DNA of 64,000 nt. Source: Planctomycetia bacterium (GTDB lineage Bacteria; Planctomycetota; Phycisphaerae; Phycisphaerales; SM1A02). The position numbers were made by a program, and so were the translations under genes. Where the stretch lies: assembly GCA_005776885.1 (NCBI GenBank), contig SXOD01000052.1, forward strand, positions 24,311 to 88,310. Reading direction: 5' to 3'. Shown here piece after piece: positions 17,718-26,218 of this stretch. The notes beneath the pieces are model-generated. The model was not told the origin of the DNA and did no database searches. It saw nothing but the letters and a program-made list of their open reading frames with translations. Within the stretch, counting starts at the first letter, position 1; each line of letters begins with the position of its first letter.

Positions 17718-18890
17718 TCACGGCACCAGTGGCTGTCCCGCATCCGCCCGACCAGATCGTGGGTGAACGCGCGCGGTCGCACCATTTGGGAATCCAACCG
17801 AGTAGCCCCCGGCGCCCTCCTGGCGACTCCCGCGCAGCACCGCCAGTGCATCCGACGAGACGACGTTGGCGCCACTGGCCAGCGCGGCGTCCCGACGCGA
17901 TGTCGTCCCGGCGCGCACTTCTTCCAGGTTGGCATCGGCGCGCGTGCGCACGAGGACATGGCGGTCGCTGGCGCGGCGAATCGCGTCGCGCTGCCCCTGG
18001 GGGTCATTGAGCACCAGGACGGCGCATTCGGGAGCATCCAGGTCCACTTCGACAAAGCACGGAGAGCCGCGCAGGCCGGGTCGCCGAGCCAGCTGGCGCT
18101 GAATCACGTCAGCATCATTGGTGATCACGAAGAGCACCTTGCCCCGGACCGACTCAACCGAAGGCCAGCCACTCGTGCGCAGCGCCTCGGCGACCGATGC
18201 GGCCTCGCCGCGGACGAGGTCCGGCGTGATGAGTCGATCCTGGCCCAGCACGCTGTCGAGCGTGGCCTCCAGCTGCTCCAGGTGCGCATCGCCCCAGGGC
18301 GACGGCGCGGTGAAATGCAGCACGCCCCGGGTTCCCACATCATGCGCCACGCATTCCAGCATCACGAGGATCGGGAGGTGCGTTGGGTGCGCGGCGCTCC
18401 AGGCCGCAATGTCCCCGAGGCAGTCGGTGAGGCTGGCACAGGTGGAACCCTGATCCAGGTCGGGAACGTGGAAGACCTTGAGTCCGGGCTTCGCCATCGC
18501 CGGCCGCGTGGCATCCGGGATGGGGCCGATCGGCGTGGCGAACCGGGCGTCGTCATCCACGTAGACGTCCAGTTCCAGCCCACGCACGCCGGCGTCCAAT
18601 TGCTCGGGAATGGGTGGATTGGTGTAGTCCCAGGCCACCGCGCGCTCGTCGATCCGCGCATACAGGCCGACCGGCGGCGCCACGTGGTACGAGTTGTGCG
18701 TCCCCAGCCACTGCACGCCGTCAAGCCGGAGCGGCGGCGGCGGGGGCGCAGATTCGGTGTTGGAGGCCGTGCACGCTGCGAGCTGCAGGGCCACCATCGC
18801 GGCAGCGAGGCCTGCGGCGAGGTGTCTGCTGCGACCTCTGCTGCGACCTCCGCTGCGGTGCGCATGGCGAGGCGGGCTACGGCTCGCCAT
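17718..18890 (-). CDS. Lipoprotein related to Ca2+-dependent phosphoinositide-specific phospholipase C
   Basis: 390 residues from the ATG at 18890. An Arg-rich leader and LAAAMVALQLAAC give a lipobox with Cys40, so membrane anchoring outside the cytoplasm is expected. QWLGTHNSYH at about 61-69 and GLKVFHVPDLDQGSTC near 160 carry the two histidines of the PI-PLC TIM-barrel active site. The family cleaves phosphodiester head groups of inositol lipids; the bacterial substrate is unknown. The start lies 14 bp inside the upstream DUF4145-like gene, so expression is coupled to it. Start choice is supported by the lipobox. Confidence 0.8.
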   Translation of the reverse strand: MASRSPPRHAHRSGGRSRGRSRHLAAGLAAAMVALQLAACTASNTESAPPPPPLRLDGVQWLGTHNSYHVAPPVGLYARIDERAVAWDYTNPPIPEQLDAGVRGLELDVYVDDDARFATPIGPIPDATRPAMAKPGLKVFHVPDLDQGSTCASLTDCLGDIAAWSAAHPTHLPILVMLECVAHDVGTRGVLHFTAPSPWGDAHLEQLEATLDSVLGQDRLITPDLVRGEAASVAEALRTSGWPSVESVRGKVLFVITNDADVIQRQLARRPGLRGSPCFVEVDLDAPECAVLVLNDPQGQRDAIRRASDRHVLVRTRADANLEEVRAGTTSRRDAALASGANVVSSDALAVLRGSRQEGAGGYSVGFPNGATARVHPRSGRADAGQPLVP

Positions 18891-19695
18891 GGTGAAGCGA
18901 CCGCGCGATGCGCTCACGCTGCTGCGCGTAGTCCGACTCTCGCGCGTCAAGCGATCGGCGGACGTGCGACAGCGCCGCCGTGGCCTCGCGCTGCTTGCCC
19001 CGGGCACTGGTGCCAAGGACCGGGTGTTCCAGCAACTGCTCCAACTCCAGCATCATCATGATCTCGACGGTCTCGGCGTCGATGGAGGTCTCCCCGGCAG
19101 TCGCGGCCACCTCGGAAAGTGCCTCCAGCTCCGCGCGCAGCCTCGGCACCCACAGGTCGAGTTCCGACTGGTCCCGAAACACCAGGAGCGCGTCTCGCGT
19201 GCGCTGGCGCTGAATCTCGATTCGGTCCTCCAGCGCATCGGCCTCGCGCTGCGACGCCGCCGCCTCGGGGCTTGGCGCATCAGGCATCACGAAGGGCTGC
19301 CTGGCGACGCGGGCCCCACGCTTGACCATCGAGGCAAACCACTGGGAAATCCCGTGGGCGTCGCGGAGCCGCCGCATGGCGGTGGTGGTCGGGGCCGCGA
19401 TCCCGTGGACGGCCGCGTTGCCGTCCCGACGGATCGCATGCATGCTGTCGGCCTGCCGTCGATCCAGCAGCTGTGCCCGCTCCAGCGCCGAGAGCATCGC
19501 CCCGAGGTCGTTGCTGTTCAGTTGCGGAAGGCTGCTCCGCACCATCATCTGGGCCATCGTCTCCACCAGGAGGCGCAACTTGAAGAGGCAGCTCTCCGGG
19601 TCGGTGTGGACGTAGCCCTCGGCTTGTCGAGCCAGCTTGGCCAATCGCCCGTCGTAGCCATCGAGGAACGCGAAGTTGTCGGGCACGTCGCTCAT
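18877..19695 (-). CDS. DUF4145-like protein
   Basis: 272 residues, soluble and helical. The N-terminal half (about 1-130) has the DUF4145 look known from HsdR-type subunits and stand-alone proteins: 'PESCLFKLRLLVETMAQ' followed by 'IRRDGNAAVHG'. The C-terminal half is a charged, probably coiled-coil region rich in Glu, Arg and Gln. The biochemical role of this family is not established. It overlaps the upstream TerB-like gene by ATGA and the downstream lipoprotein gene by 14 bp, so the three form one operon. No restriction or modification gene is visible beside it. Confidence 0.55.
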   Translation of the reverse strand: MSDVPDNFAFLDGYDGRLAKLARQAEGYVHTDPESCLFKLRLLVETMAQMMVRSSLPQLNSNDLGAMLSALERAQLLDRRQADSMHAIRRDGNAAVHGIAAPTTTAMRRLRDAHGISQWFASMVKRGARVARQPFVMPDAPSPEAAASQREADALEDRIEIQRQRTRDALLVFRDQSELDLWVPRLRAELEALSEVAATAGETSIDAETVEIMMMLELEQLLEHPVLGTSARGKQREATAALSHVRRSLDARESDYAQQRERIARSLHHGEP

Positions 19696-20195
19696 GATGA
19701 ACCTGGCCCCTTGGCCGGTCCAGGGCCACCAAGCGCCTGGCCGCGGAATCGGTCACGGAGCCCGGGGGGCGCCAGCACGTCCGCCAGCACTCGCGCGGAA
19801 AGGCAACATTCCTCCACCTCTTTCGGCGTCAGGTCCAGCGCGCTGGCCACGATGCTCACCAGCCTGGCCTCCATGGGAGACATCCGGCGATCCATGAAGG
19901 AGAGCATGATGAGTCCCGTGAGCAACTTCTCGCCGCTCTCCAACGGCATGGTCTCCAGCATCGACACCGCGTCCACGAGCGTGAGCGGCGCGCAATGCCC
20001 CGGGTCCTTCGCAGCGATGCATTCGTCTTCCGTCAGTCCCAACACGGCCTGCGCGTAAAGGCCGCCTGCCGATTGCTTGTGGATCGCCTCCTCGCCGCCC
20101 GCAGCCACCATCGCCCGCGCGACCAGGAACCACACCGTGCCGAGTGCCACATGCGCTTCGTCCAACGTGCCAGGAGGTGTTCCCGTCTCGGCCAT
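19692..20195 (-). CDS. Small helical protein, possibly TerB-like
   Basis: 167 residues from the ATG at 20195. It is all helical, with several acidic and hydrophobic amphipathic helices. The segment MDRRMSPMEARLVSIVASAL resembles the TerB/DjlA helical repeat but is too short for a firm call. There is no signal peptide and no metal-binding Cys/His set. It starts 61 bp from the divergent tRNA gene and leads the three-gene operon through an ATGA overlap with the DUF4145-like gene. An upstream ATG at 20231 is a possible longer start. Confidence 0.5.
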   Translation of the reverse strand: MAETGTPPGTLDEAHVALGTVWFLVARAMVAAGGEEAIHKQSAGGLYAQAVLGLTEDECIAAKDPGHCAPLTLVDAVSMLETMPLESGEKLLTGLIMLSFMDRRMSPMEARLVSIVASALDLTPKEVEECCLSARVLADVLAPPGLRDRFRGQALGGPGPAKGPGSS

Positions 20196-20256
20196 GTCGC
20201 TGCAGGGTACCGGGCGCGCGCCAGTCACCACCGGCTCCGCCCGCTAGGCTCGACGT

Positions 20257-20340
20257 GGGTCCGTGGCGGAATCGGCAGACGCAGGGGACTTACAATCCCC
20301 AGCCCTCACGGGCATCCGGGTTCGAGCCCCGGCGGACCCA
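20257..20340 (+). tRNA. Leucine-type (class II) tRNA with anticodon UAC
   Basis: 84 bases fold as a full cloverleaf: acceptor GGGTCCG/CGGACCC, a D arm GCG/CGC with a leucine-like loop, anticodon stem GGGGA/TCCCC, variable arm with a GCCC/GGGC stem, T stem CCGGG/CCCGG, and A73. CCA is not encoded. The body, long variable arm and discriminator are those of tRNA-Leu. The seven-base anticodon loop is CTTACAA, so the anticodon at 20291-20293 is UAC, which pairs with the valine codon GUA. A normal tRNA-Leu(UAA) would have A instead of C at 20293. Confidence 0.9.
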
Positions 20341-20392
20341 CGTCCACACCCACGACCCACGTCCACACCCACGACCCACGTCCACACCCACG
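20336..20392. repeat. Three perfect 19-bp tandem repeats starting in the tRNA 3' end
   Basis: The unit ACCCACGTCCACACCCACG occurs three times without a mismatch (20336-20354, 20355-20373, 20374-20392). The first unit begins five bases before the end of the tRNA gene, so the repeat reuses the last bases of its acceptor strand. It ends 59 bp before the next gene. No spacers are present, so it is not a CRISPR array. Confidence 0.95.
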
Positions 20393-20451
20393 GCCAGCGC
20401 ACGATCCGACTCCTCCATTGGAACGATGCTCGCGCCATGGCCGCGTAACCT

Positions 20452-22038
20452 GTGGGCGTGAGCGTCTCCGAAGCATGTGAGGCCCTGTCGCAGTCACTGC
20501 AAGGGCATTGGGGGCTGCTGGCCGTGGCCTTCGCGGGGTGCGTCGTGCTGACGGGGACCGTGGCCGCGCTCGCCCGCGCCCTTGGCGCGGTGGCACCGGT
20601 GCGAGCCGATCGCTGGCACGACAGGCCGGTCGCCCTCCACGGCGGTGTCGCGATGATGATCGTGGCGATCGCCGTCGCCGTCGCGTCGCCCCTCGGGTGG
20701 CTCCCCGCTCGGCCCGGCGAAGGCCTCCCCATCGAAGCCACTCCAGTGGCTTGGGTGTTGCTCGCCTCGCTCGGCGCGGGCTTCGCGGGACTGGCAGACG
20801 ACCTGCTTCGGTTCCGACCGGCGACCAAGCTGGCGCTCCTCTTCGCGGCGGCGACCATCGCCATCGTGGGACTCGGGTTTGGTCGCGTGACAGGGATCAC
20901 CTGGGTCGATGTTCCTCTCACCTACGCCTGGTTCCTGCTCGTGGCCAATGCGGTCAACATGCTGGACAACATGGACGGCATCGCGGCGGGCGCCACCACG
21001 GCTGCCGCAGTCGGGACGGCGGCCGTCGCGGCGGTGCTGGGCGACGGTGACGTCGCGCTCATGGCCTTGGCCACCGCGGCACTGGCCGCCGGGTTCTTGG
21101 TCTGGAATCGACCCCGCGCCCGCATTTTCATGGGCGACTCGGGCTCGCTCTTCTTGGGGACGATGCTGGCGGGACTCACCGCACTCGCCGCGGGATGGAT
21201 GGGCCCGGCTGCGGGGCCGACGTGCGATTGCCTCGTGCAGTCGATGTCACCGCTCGCATTGTCCGTCCTCCTGCTGGCCTTCCCTCTCGCCGACACCGCC
21301 TTCGTCTCGGTCACTCGAAGCGCCCGCGGGCAGAGTCCGATGGTGGGGGGGCGAGACCACACCACGCATCGCGTGGCCACGCTGGCAGCGATGGTGCGCT
21401 GGTCGCGGACGAGGACGTGGCTCCTGGCGATCGCCGCGATGGCGGCGGGGCCGCTGTCCGCGATGGCGGTGCTGCCGTGGCGCGATGAATCGGTGCCGGT
21501 CGTGGCGGCGGCCGTGCTGGCGGTGCTCGCCGTGCTCGCGGGGCAGTCGCTCGACCGGGCCGTCCCCATTCGAAGCGACTCGGATGCCCTGGTTCCCGGC
21601 ACGGCCAGCGACGTGGCGCGAACCATCATGGCCCGTGCGAGCGACGGGATCTCGTCGCTGCGTCGCGAGCTCCTGGACGCCGTGCTGGTCGGGCTCTGCG
21701 CCTTCGCCGGCTACGCGATTCGCTTTGGGCTTCCGCTGCCGCCCGACTCGGCGATGGTGCTCCGACGACTGCTCCCCGTGACGATCGCCGCGTGCCTTCT
21801 GGCCAATGCCGCCATCGGGGTCTACGAACCGGCCGGCCACGCACCGTCGCGATGGAGGGCGATCCTCTCGCGGACGGGATCGGCGGCCGCACTCGGATTC
21901 CTCGCGGCGATCGGCCTCCTGGTGCTCCTGGACTGGCTTCCCGTCGGTTTCAGCCGAGCGGCATGGGGCTCGGGACTCTTGGCATGGATCGTGGTCCTCG
22001 GGATCCGGTCAGCGCGAGCCGCGGCGCGAGAGCCGTAG
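20452..22038 (+). CDS. WecA/MraY-family polyprenyl-phosphate sugar-1-phosphate transferase with extra C-terminal membrane domain
   Basis: 528 residues from a GTG (20452 or 20458). About ten membrane helices in the first 330 residues carry the transferase motifs: DDLLRF near 105, NAVNMLDNMDGIAAG at about 163-177 and RIFMGDSGSLFLG near 222. It should load a sugar phosphate onto undecaprenyl phosphate to start polysaccharide synthesis. The last ~135 residues add four more helices (AGYAIRFG, then 'NAAIGVYEPAGH') that look like the N-terminal membrane part of CapD-like proteins. The epimerase gene follows after 17 bp. Confidence 0.9.
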   Translation: MGVSVSEACEALSQSLQGHWGLLAVAFAGCVVLTGTVAALARALGAVAPVRADRWHDRPVALHGGVAMMIVAIAVAVASPLGWLPARPGEGLPIEATPVAWVLLASLGAGFAGLADDLLRFRPATKLALLFAAATIAIVGLGFGRVTGITWVDVPLTYAWFLLVANAVNMLDNMDGIAAGATTAAAVGTAAVAAVLGDGDVALMALATAALAAGFLVWNRPRARIFMGDSGSLFLGTMLAGLTALAAGWMGPAAGPTCDCLVQSMSPLALSVLLLAFPLADTAFVSVTRSARGQSPMVGGRDHTTHRVATLAAMVRWSRTRTWLLAIAAMAAGPLSAMAVLPWRDESVPVVAAAVLAVLAVLAGQSLDRAVPIRSDSDALVPGTASDVARTIMARASDGISSLRRELLDAVLVGLCAFAGYAIRFGLPLPPDSAMVLRRLLPVTIAACLLANAAIGVYEPAGHAPSRWRAILSRTGSAAALGFLAAIGLLVLLDWLPVGFSRAAWGSGLLAWIVVLGIRSARAAAREP

Positions 22039-22055
22039 ACCCATAGACTCACGCA

Positions 22056-23048
22056 ATGCGTGTCCTCGTGACTGGCGGAGCAGGCTTCATCGGGAGCCAC
22101 GTGGCGGAGGCACTTCACCGTGACGGCCACGAGATCACGATCCTGGACGACCTCTCGACGGGCCGGAGGGAGAACATCGCGGCCATCGATGGCTGCCGCA
22201 ACGTCACGTTCATCCACGGGTCGATCCTGGATGAGGCCCTGGTGGGCCGACTGGTGGAGCAGTCCACCGCGGTGCTCCACTACGCGGCCGCCGTCGGCGT
22301 GCGAAAGATCATGGAGGAGCCGGTCGCGACCATCCTCACGAACATCGACGGCAGCGCCATCGTGCTCCGCCACGCAGCGCGGCGAAGGGTGCGAACGATC
22401 CTGGCTTCCACAAGCGAGGTCTACGGCAAGCTGATGTCGGTGGAGACCAAGCCGCTGCGAGAGGACTCCGACTGGCGACTGGGCCCCACCAGCGTCCGGC
22501 GCTGGGCCTACGCCGCCACCAAGGCCGTGGACGAGTTCTTGGCCTTGGCCCTCCACGCGCAGGAGGGACTCCCGGTCACCGTCATTCGACACTTCAATAC
22601 CGTGGGCCCTCGGCAGCGAGGCCGCTACGGGATGGTGCTCCCGCGCCTGGCGCGGCAGGCACTCCGAGGCCAGCCCATCGAAGTGCATGGCACCGGGCTC
22701 CAGACGCGGTGCTTTGGCCACGTGGACGACGCGGTGCGAGCCATCATCGGCCTGCTGGCCTGCGACGCCAGCATCGGCGAGGTCGTGAACGTCGGGACCG
22801 ACCACGAGACTCCCATCCTCGCGCTCGCGGAGACGGTCCGCGCGGAGTCCGGCAGCGACAGCGCCATCACGTTGGTGCCCTACGAGAGCGCCTATGCCGA
22901 TGGTTTCGAGGACATGCAGCGCCGGACGCCGGATCTTGCCAAGTTGCGCCGACTGCTCGGCTGGGTCCCGGAAACCCCGCTCGCCTCGATCGTGTGCGAC
23001 GTGATGGCCGACCAGCGTGCGCGAATCGCGCGCGGCGACGAGGACTGA
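22056..23048 (+). CDS. NAD-dependent nucleotide-sugar epimerase/dehydratase
   Basis: 330 residues, extended short-chain dehydrogenase family. The cofactor motif GGAGFIGSH is at the N terminus. The catalytic STSEVYGK lies near residue 120 and the YAATK pair near 155. The fold and NAVNM-free context fit UDP-glucose 4-epimerase, UDP-glucuronate decarboxylase or related enzymes; substrate cannot be decided. It sits 17 bp after the WecA-like transferase, consistent with supplying activated sugars for the same polymer. It converges on the glycosyltransferase gene with 16 bp between stops. Confidence 0.9.
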   Translation: MRVLVTGGAGFIGSHVAEALHRDGHEITILDDLSTGRRENIAAIDGCRNVTFIHGSILDEALVGRLVEQSTAVLHYAAAVGVRKIMEEPVATILTNIDGSAIVLRHAARRRVRTILASTSEVYGKLMSVETKPLREDSDWRLGPTSVRRWAYAATKAVDEFLALALHAQEGLPVTVIRHFNTVGPRQRGRYGMVLPRLARQALRGQPIEVHGTGLQTRCFGHVDDAVRAIIGLLACDASIGEVVNVGTDHETPILALAETVRAESGSDSAITLVPYESAYADGFEDMQRRTPDLAKLRRLLGWVPETPLASIVCDVMADQRARIARGDED

Positions 23049-23064
23049 GCGCGGTTCGACGCCT

Positions 23065-24180
23065 TCACGCCGTCCCCAGGATGGTGTCGGCGTGCGATCG
23101 TGCGACGACCGCAGCATCAAACGTGGACTCGGCCAGGCGCCGAGCCGCCTGCCCCATCGCCGCACAACGCGCCGGGTCGGCGAGGAGGATCATGATCGCG
23201 TCGGCCAGCGTCCGTGCATCGCGCGGGGGGACCAGCAACCCCGTCTCGCCGGCCACCACCGCGTCGCGACACCCTGGCACGTCGGTCGTCACCACCGCCC
23301 GCCCGGTGGCCGCGGCCTCGAGCAACACGTGCGAGAGCCCCTCGCGCCACGAGGGAAGCACCACGATGCTTGAGCGAGCCAACGCGTCGCCGAGGTGCGG
23401 AACGCGACCAAGCAACTCCACGTCGCCACGCTGGGACGCGGCGCGAATGACCAACGGGTCGATTTCACCCGGCCCGCCATCGCCAAACCCGGCGAGGACG
23501 AATCGAACGGTCGAGTGACTGCGGCGCACGATCGAGGCGGCCGCCAAGAACTCAGCGACACCCTTTTCGCGCAGGAATCGAGCGGCCATCAGCACGACGG
23601 GTGCCGGGGGCAATGGCCGATGCGGGTATTCGCCCAGGTCGACGCCGCTGCCGGCGCTCACCTGCGTGAGACCGCTCCAGAGTCCAGCGCTCCCGAAGAA
23701 GGCCGCGTCGTCCACGTTGTGGAAGATCGCCGCGTCGCACGATCGAAGGGCCCGTCGATAGGCGGCGCGGGCGATCATGGATCGCACAGACCCGCGAATC
23801 CCCGTACCCAGGAACAAGTACCCCAGCCCCGTCACCATCGCGGTGACACGCGGCACGCCGGCGCCCCGGGCCGCCGGTGCGCCAATCACGATCGGCTTGG
23901 CCGAGTAGAGCAGCGCGGCATCGGGACGGAGCGATCGCAGTCGGGCCCGCATGTGCCGGCCCAGCCGCCAATCAGCGAGCGGTGCGGCTCGGTTGCGCGT
24001 GAACTCGATGCATTCCCATCGAGCCCCGGCCTGCGCCAGCCTGGCGGCATGATCGCTGGCCGGATCGTCTGGGCTCCACGCGATGACCTCGTGGCCTCGC
24101 GCCACCAACTCGCGCACCAGTGGCAGCCTGAACTTCTGCAGGGTCGGCGCAAACGACCCGACCAACACGACACGACTCAC
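23065..24180 (-). CDS. Glycosyltransferase, GT4-like (group 1)
   Basis: 371 residues from a GTG at 24180 that overlaps the stop of the upstream gene (GTGA). The N-terminal domain begins VVLVGSFAPTLQKFRLPL and recognises an acceptor through a Rossmann fold. The C-terminal donor domain contains VLMAARFLREKGVAEFLAAA, 'VVLPSWREGLSHVLLEAAAT' and the family Glu in EGLSHVLLE. Cytoplasmic enzyme acting on polyprenyl-linked glycans. Position beside the WecA-like and epimerase genes supports polysaccharide assembly. Sugar specificity is unknown. Confidence 0.9.
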   Translation of the reverse strand: MSRVVLVGSFAPTLQKFRLPLVRELVARGHEVIAWSPDDPASDHAARLAQAGARWECIEFTRNRAAPLADWRLGRHMRARLRSLRPDAALLYSAKPIVIGAPAARGAGVPRVTAMVTGLGYLFLGTGIRGSVRSMIARAAYRRALRSCDAAIFHNVDDAAFFGSAGLWSGLTQVSAGSGVDLGEYPHRPLPPAPVVLMAARFLREKGVAEFLAAASIVRRSHSTVRFVLAGFGDGGPGEIDPLVIRAASQRGDVELLGRVPHLGDALARSSIVVLPSWREGLSHVLLEAAATGRAVVTTDVPGCRDAVVAGETGLLVPPRDARTLADAIMILLADPARCAAMGQAARRLAESTFDAAVVARSHADTILGTA

Positions 24181-26150
24181 GGCGCCGCTCCGGTGGGCGG
24201 GGAGAGGGCCGCCTGGCGGGCGAGCGCCTGCTCCCGGATCCGGAGTGCCCGTGGCAGCAATCGCTGGAGTCGTTCGATCCGTGTGCGTTCGCTGGGGTGG
24301 GTGCTCAGGAACTCCGGCGGGCGCCCACCTCGATCCCGCCCTGACATCGCTTCCCAGAACGAGATCGCTGCGCGTGGGTCGTAGCCGGCATCTGCGGCGA
24401 TCAGCAGCCCGAGTTCGTCCGCCTCCGATTCCTGCGACCGTGAAAACGACAAGCCTCCCATGCCAAGCGCCGCGTCCAGGAGTTGCTGCTGCCCTTCGGA
24501 GAGCCCCGCCGATTCCGAGACCGCATCGACGATGACGCTGCCAGCCACCGACTGGGAAATCCGCTCGCCTCCATGCCGCGCGATCGCGTGGGCGGCCTCG
24601 TGGCCCAGCACGGCTGCCAACGCATCGTCGGTTGATGCGACCTTCAGCATGCCGGTGTAGACGGCGCACTTGCCGCCGGGGAGGGCCCAGGCGTTGACGG
24701 TGGCGTCGTCCTGCACGAGCACGATGTGCCAGGCGAATCGCCGAGCGATCTCCGGATGGCGGCGCCTGGCACTCTCGAAGATTCTGGCCGCCACTCGCTG
24801 GACGCGCTCGGCGTCGGCACCCTGGTGAATGATCGTCGCCTTCGCCGTCGCTTCCGCATAGGCCTCGTCGCCAAGTTCGCACTCGGTCGCTACGTTCAGG
24901 ATGTTGAACTGCGTTCGATCGGTCCCCGAAACCTGCTGGCATCCCACGAGCATGCCCACGGCCGCGGCCGTGGCCGCCACGAGCGGCAGCGGCGCTCGAT
25001 GCCACAGGAGCCCAAGCGCGCCGAGTGCCACGAGCGCGAGCGAAACGCTCGTGCCGATGGCCTCCGGGATGACCAGGAACACCAAGGCCCAGAGGAGCAC
25101 GCCCGTCACCGCGGCATTCGCGCCATCAAGCGCACGCCTCGCCCGGCAACTGTGTCGCAGGTGACTCCACATCGGGAGGGCCGCGCCCATCAGGCAGAGG
25201 CCAGGAAGGAAGAGCGCGATCGTGCAGGCCACGGCTCCCAGCACGCCGGCCTGGGACGCACCGATGAACGCGCCGATGTTGAAGAGTGGTCCCGGCAGCG
25301 CCTGCGCCAGCGAGTAGCCGCTCAGGAAGTCGCTGCGGCCGACGAGCCCTTCCTCCACCACGCTGGCCTCGATCATGGGAAGCACCACATGCCCGCCGCC
25401 GAAGACCATCGACCCACTCTGCGCCAAGGCCAGCGGGGTCCGCACGGCATCAGGAAGCGAGGACACAGTCGGCAGGAACGGGAGGAGGATGACGGCGGCC
25501 ACGAGCAGGAGGGCGAGCACAGTCGCCAGACGATGCACGGGGCGAGGGGTCCCGGCAACGTCCGCTGCCTCGACGTGGCGGCGAGGGCAGAGGAGCGCGC
25601 CCACGACAAGGCCGATCGCGACGCACGCGGGTCCGGCCAGCGGTTCGTCCCACGCGGCACAGAGGAGGAAACTCCCCGCCGCAATGCCACCCTTGACGTT
25701 GCCGTGGGTCAGCCGCCGCACCATGCCGTAAACGGCGATGGCCACGACCGCTGTCGCGAAGGCCATCAGGCCGCGCGCCCACGCCGATTCGGCGATCAGA
25801 GGCTCGCGCACCACCAAGAGCCCCGCGGCACAGAGCACGACGGCGCCGGGCAGGGCGAAACACGCTGAGGCGACGATCCCGCCCGCGACACCGCGCTGCC
25901 ACAGCCCAATGCCGAAGGCGGTCTGGCTGCTGGTTGGTCCCGGCAGGAGCTGTGCGAGTGAGACGAGATCGGCGAAGGCGTGCTCAGAGATCCAGCGCCG
26001 CCTGACGACACACTGGTCTCGGAGCAACCCAAGGTGGGCCACCGGCCCCCCAAATGCCGTCGCCCCCAGCGCGAGGAACCGCAGCCCCAACGTCCGCAAG
26101 GGAATGCGCTGGGCGGCCGTGGCGCAAGGTGGGGGCTGTTGGTGCTCCAT
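24177..26150 (-). CDS. Fusion of ChrA-type chromate transporter and M48 metalloprotease
   Basis: 657 residues in one uninterrupted frame. Residues 1-390 hold two CHR domains with about ten helices: ALGATAFGGPVAHLGLLRD and the related FGGGHVVLPMIEASVVEEG in the second copy. Near 390-404 the sequence turns into a lipobox-like VGMLVGC, with Cys404. Then comes a YggG/LoiP-type M48 protease with zinc motif HEAAH near 514 and ESEADELG as third ligand near 560. ChrA exports chromate or similar anions; M48 lipoproteins cleave envelope proteins. The protease domain could be released by signal peptidase at the lipobox. The two halves are normally separate genes. Confidence 0.88.
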   Translation of the reverse strand: MEHQQPPPCATAAQRIPLRTLGLRFLALGATAFGGPVAHLGLLRDQCVVRRRWISEHAFADLVSLAQLLPGPTSSQTAFGIGLWQRGVAGGIVASACFALPGAVVLCAAGLLVVREPLIAESAWARGLMAFATAVVAIAVYGMVRRLTHGNVKGGIAAGSFLLCAAWDEPLAGPACVAIGLVVGALLCPRRHVEAADVAGTPRPVHRLATVLALLLVAAVILLPFLPTVSSLPDAVRTPLALAQSGSMVFGGGHVVLPMIEASVVEEGLVGRSDFLSGYSLAQALPGPLFNIGAFIGASQAGVLGAVACTIALFLPGLCLMGAALPMWSHLRHSCRARRALDGANAAVTGVLLWALVFLVIPEAIGTSVSLALVALGALGLLWHRAPLPLVAATAAAVGMLVGCQQVSGTDRTQFNILNVATECELGDEAYAEATAKATIIHQGADAERVQRVAARIFESARRRHPEIARRFAWHIVLVQDDATVNAWALPGGKCAVYTGMLKVASTDDALAAVLGHEAAHAIARHGGERISQSVAGSVIVDAVSESAGLSEGQQQLLDAALGMGGLSFSRSQESEADELGLLIAADAGYDPRAAISFWEAMSGRDRGGRPPEFLSTHPSERTRIERLQRLLPRALRIREQALARQAALSPPTGAAP

Positions 26151-26218
26151 GAAACGAGGAGAGCGCAGCCTAGGGGAAGCCGATCGACCTCTTGCAGTCG
26201 GTGTGGGATACTGGCTCC

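Noticed and set aside
20257..20340. Calling the tRNA a normal tRNA-Val because of its UAC anticodon
   Set aside because: Valine tRNAs are class I with a short variable loop; this one has a class II arm and a leucine-type D arm.
20336..20392. Three direct repeats as a small CRISPR array
   Set aside because: The 19-bp units are contiguous with no spacers and no cas gene is near.
24177..26150. Two separate genes instead of a ChrA-M48 fusion
   Set aside because: There is one open frame and no good start codon with ribosome binding site near the lipobox; only a GTG a few residues before it, which would leave a signal peptide too short.
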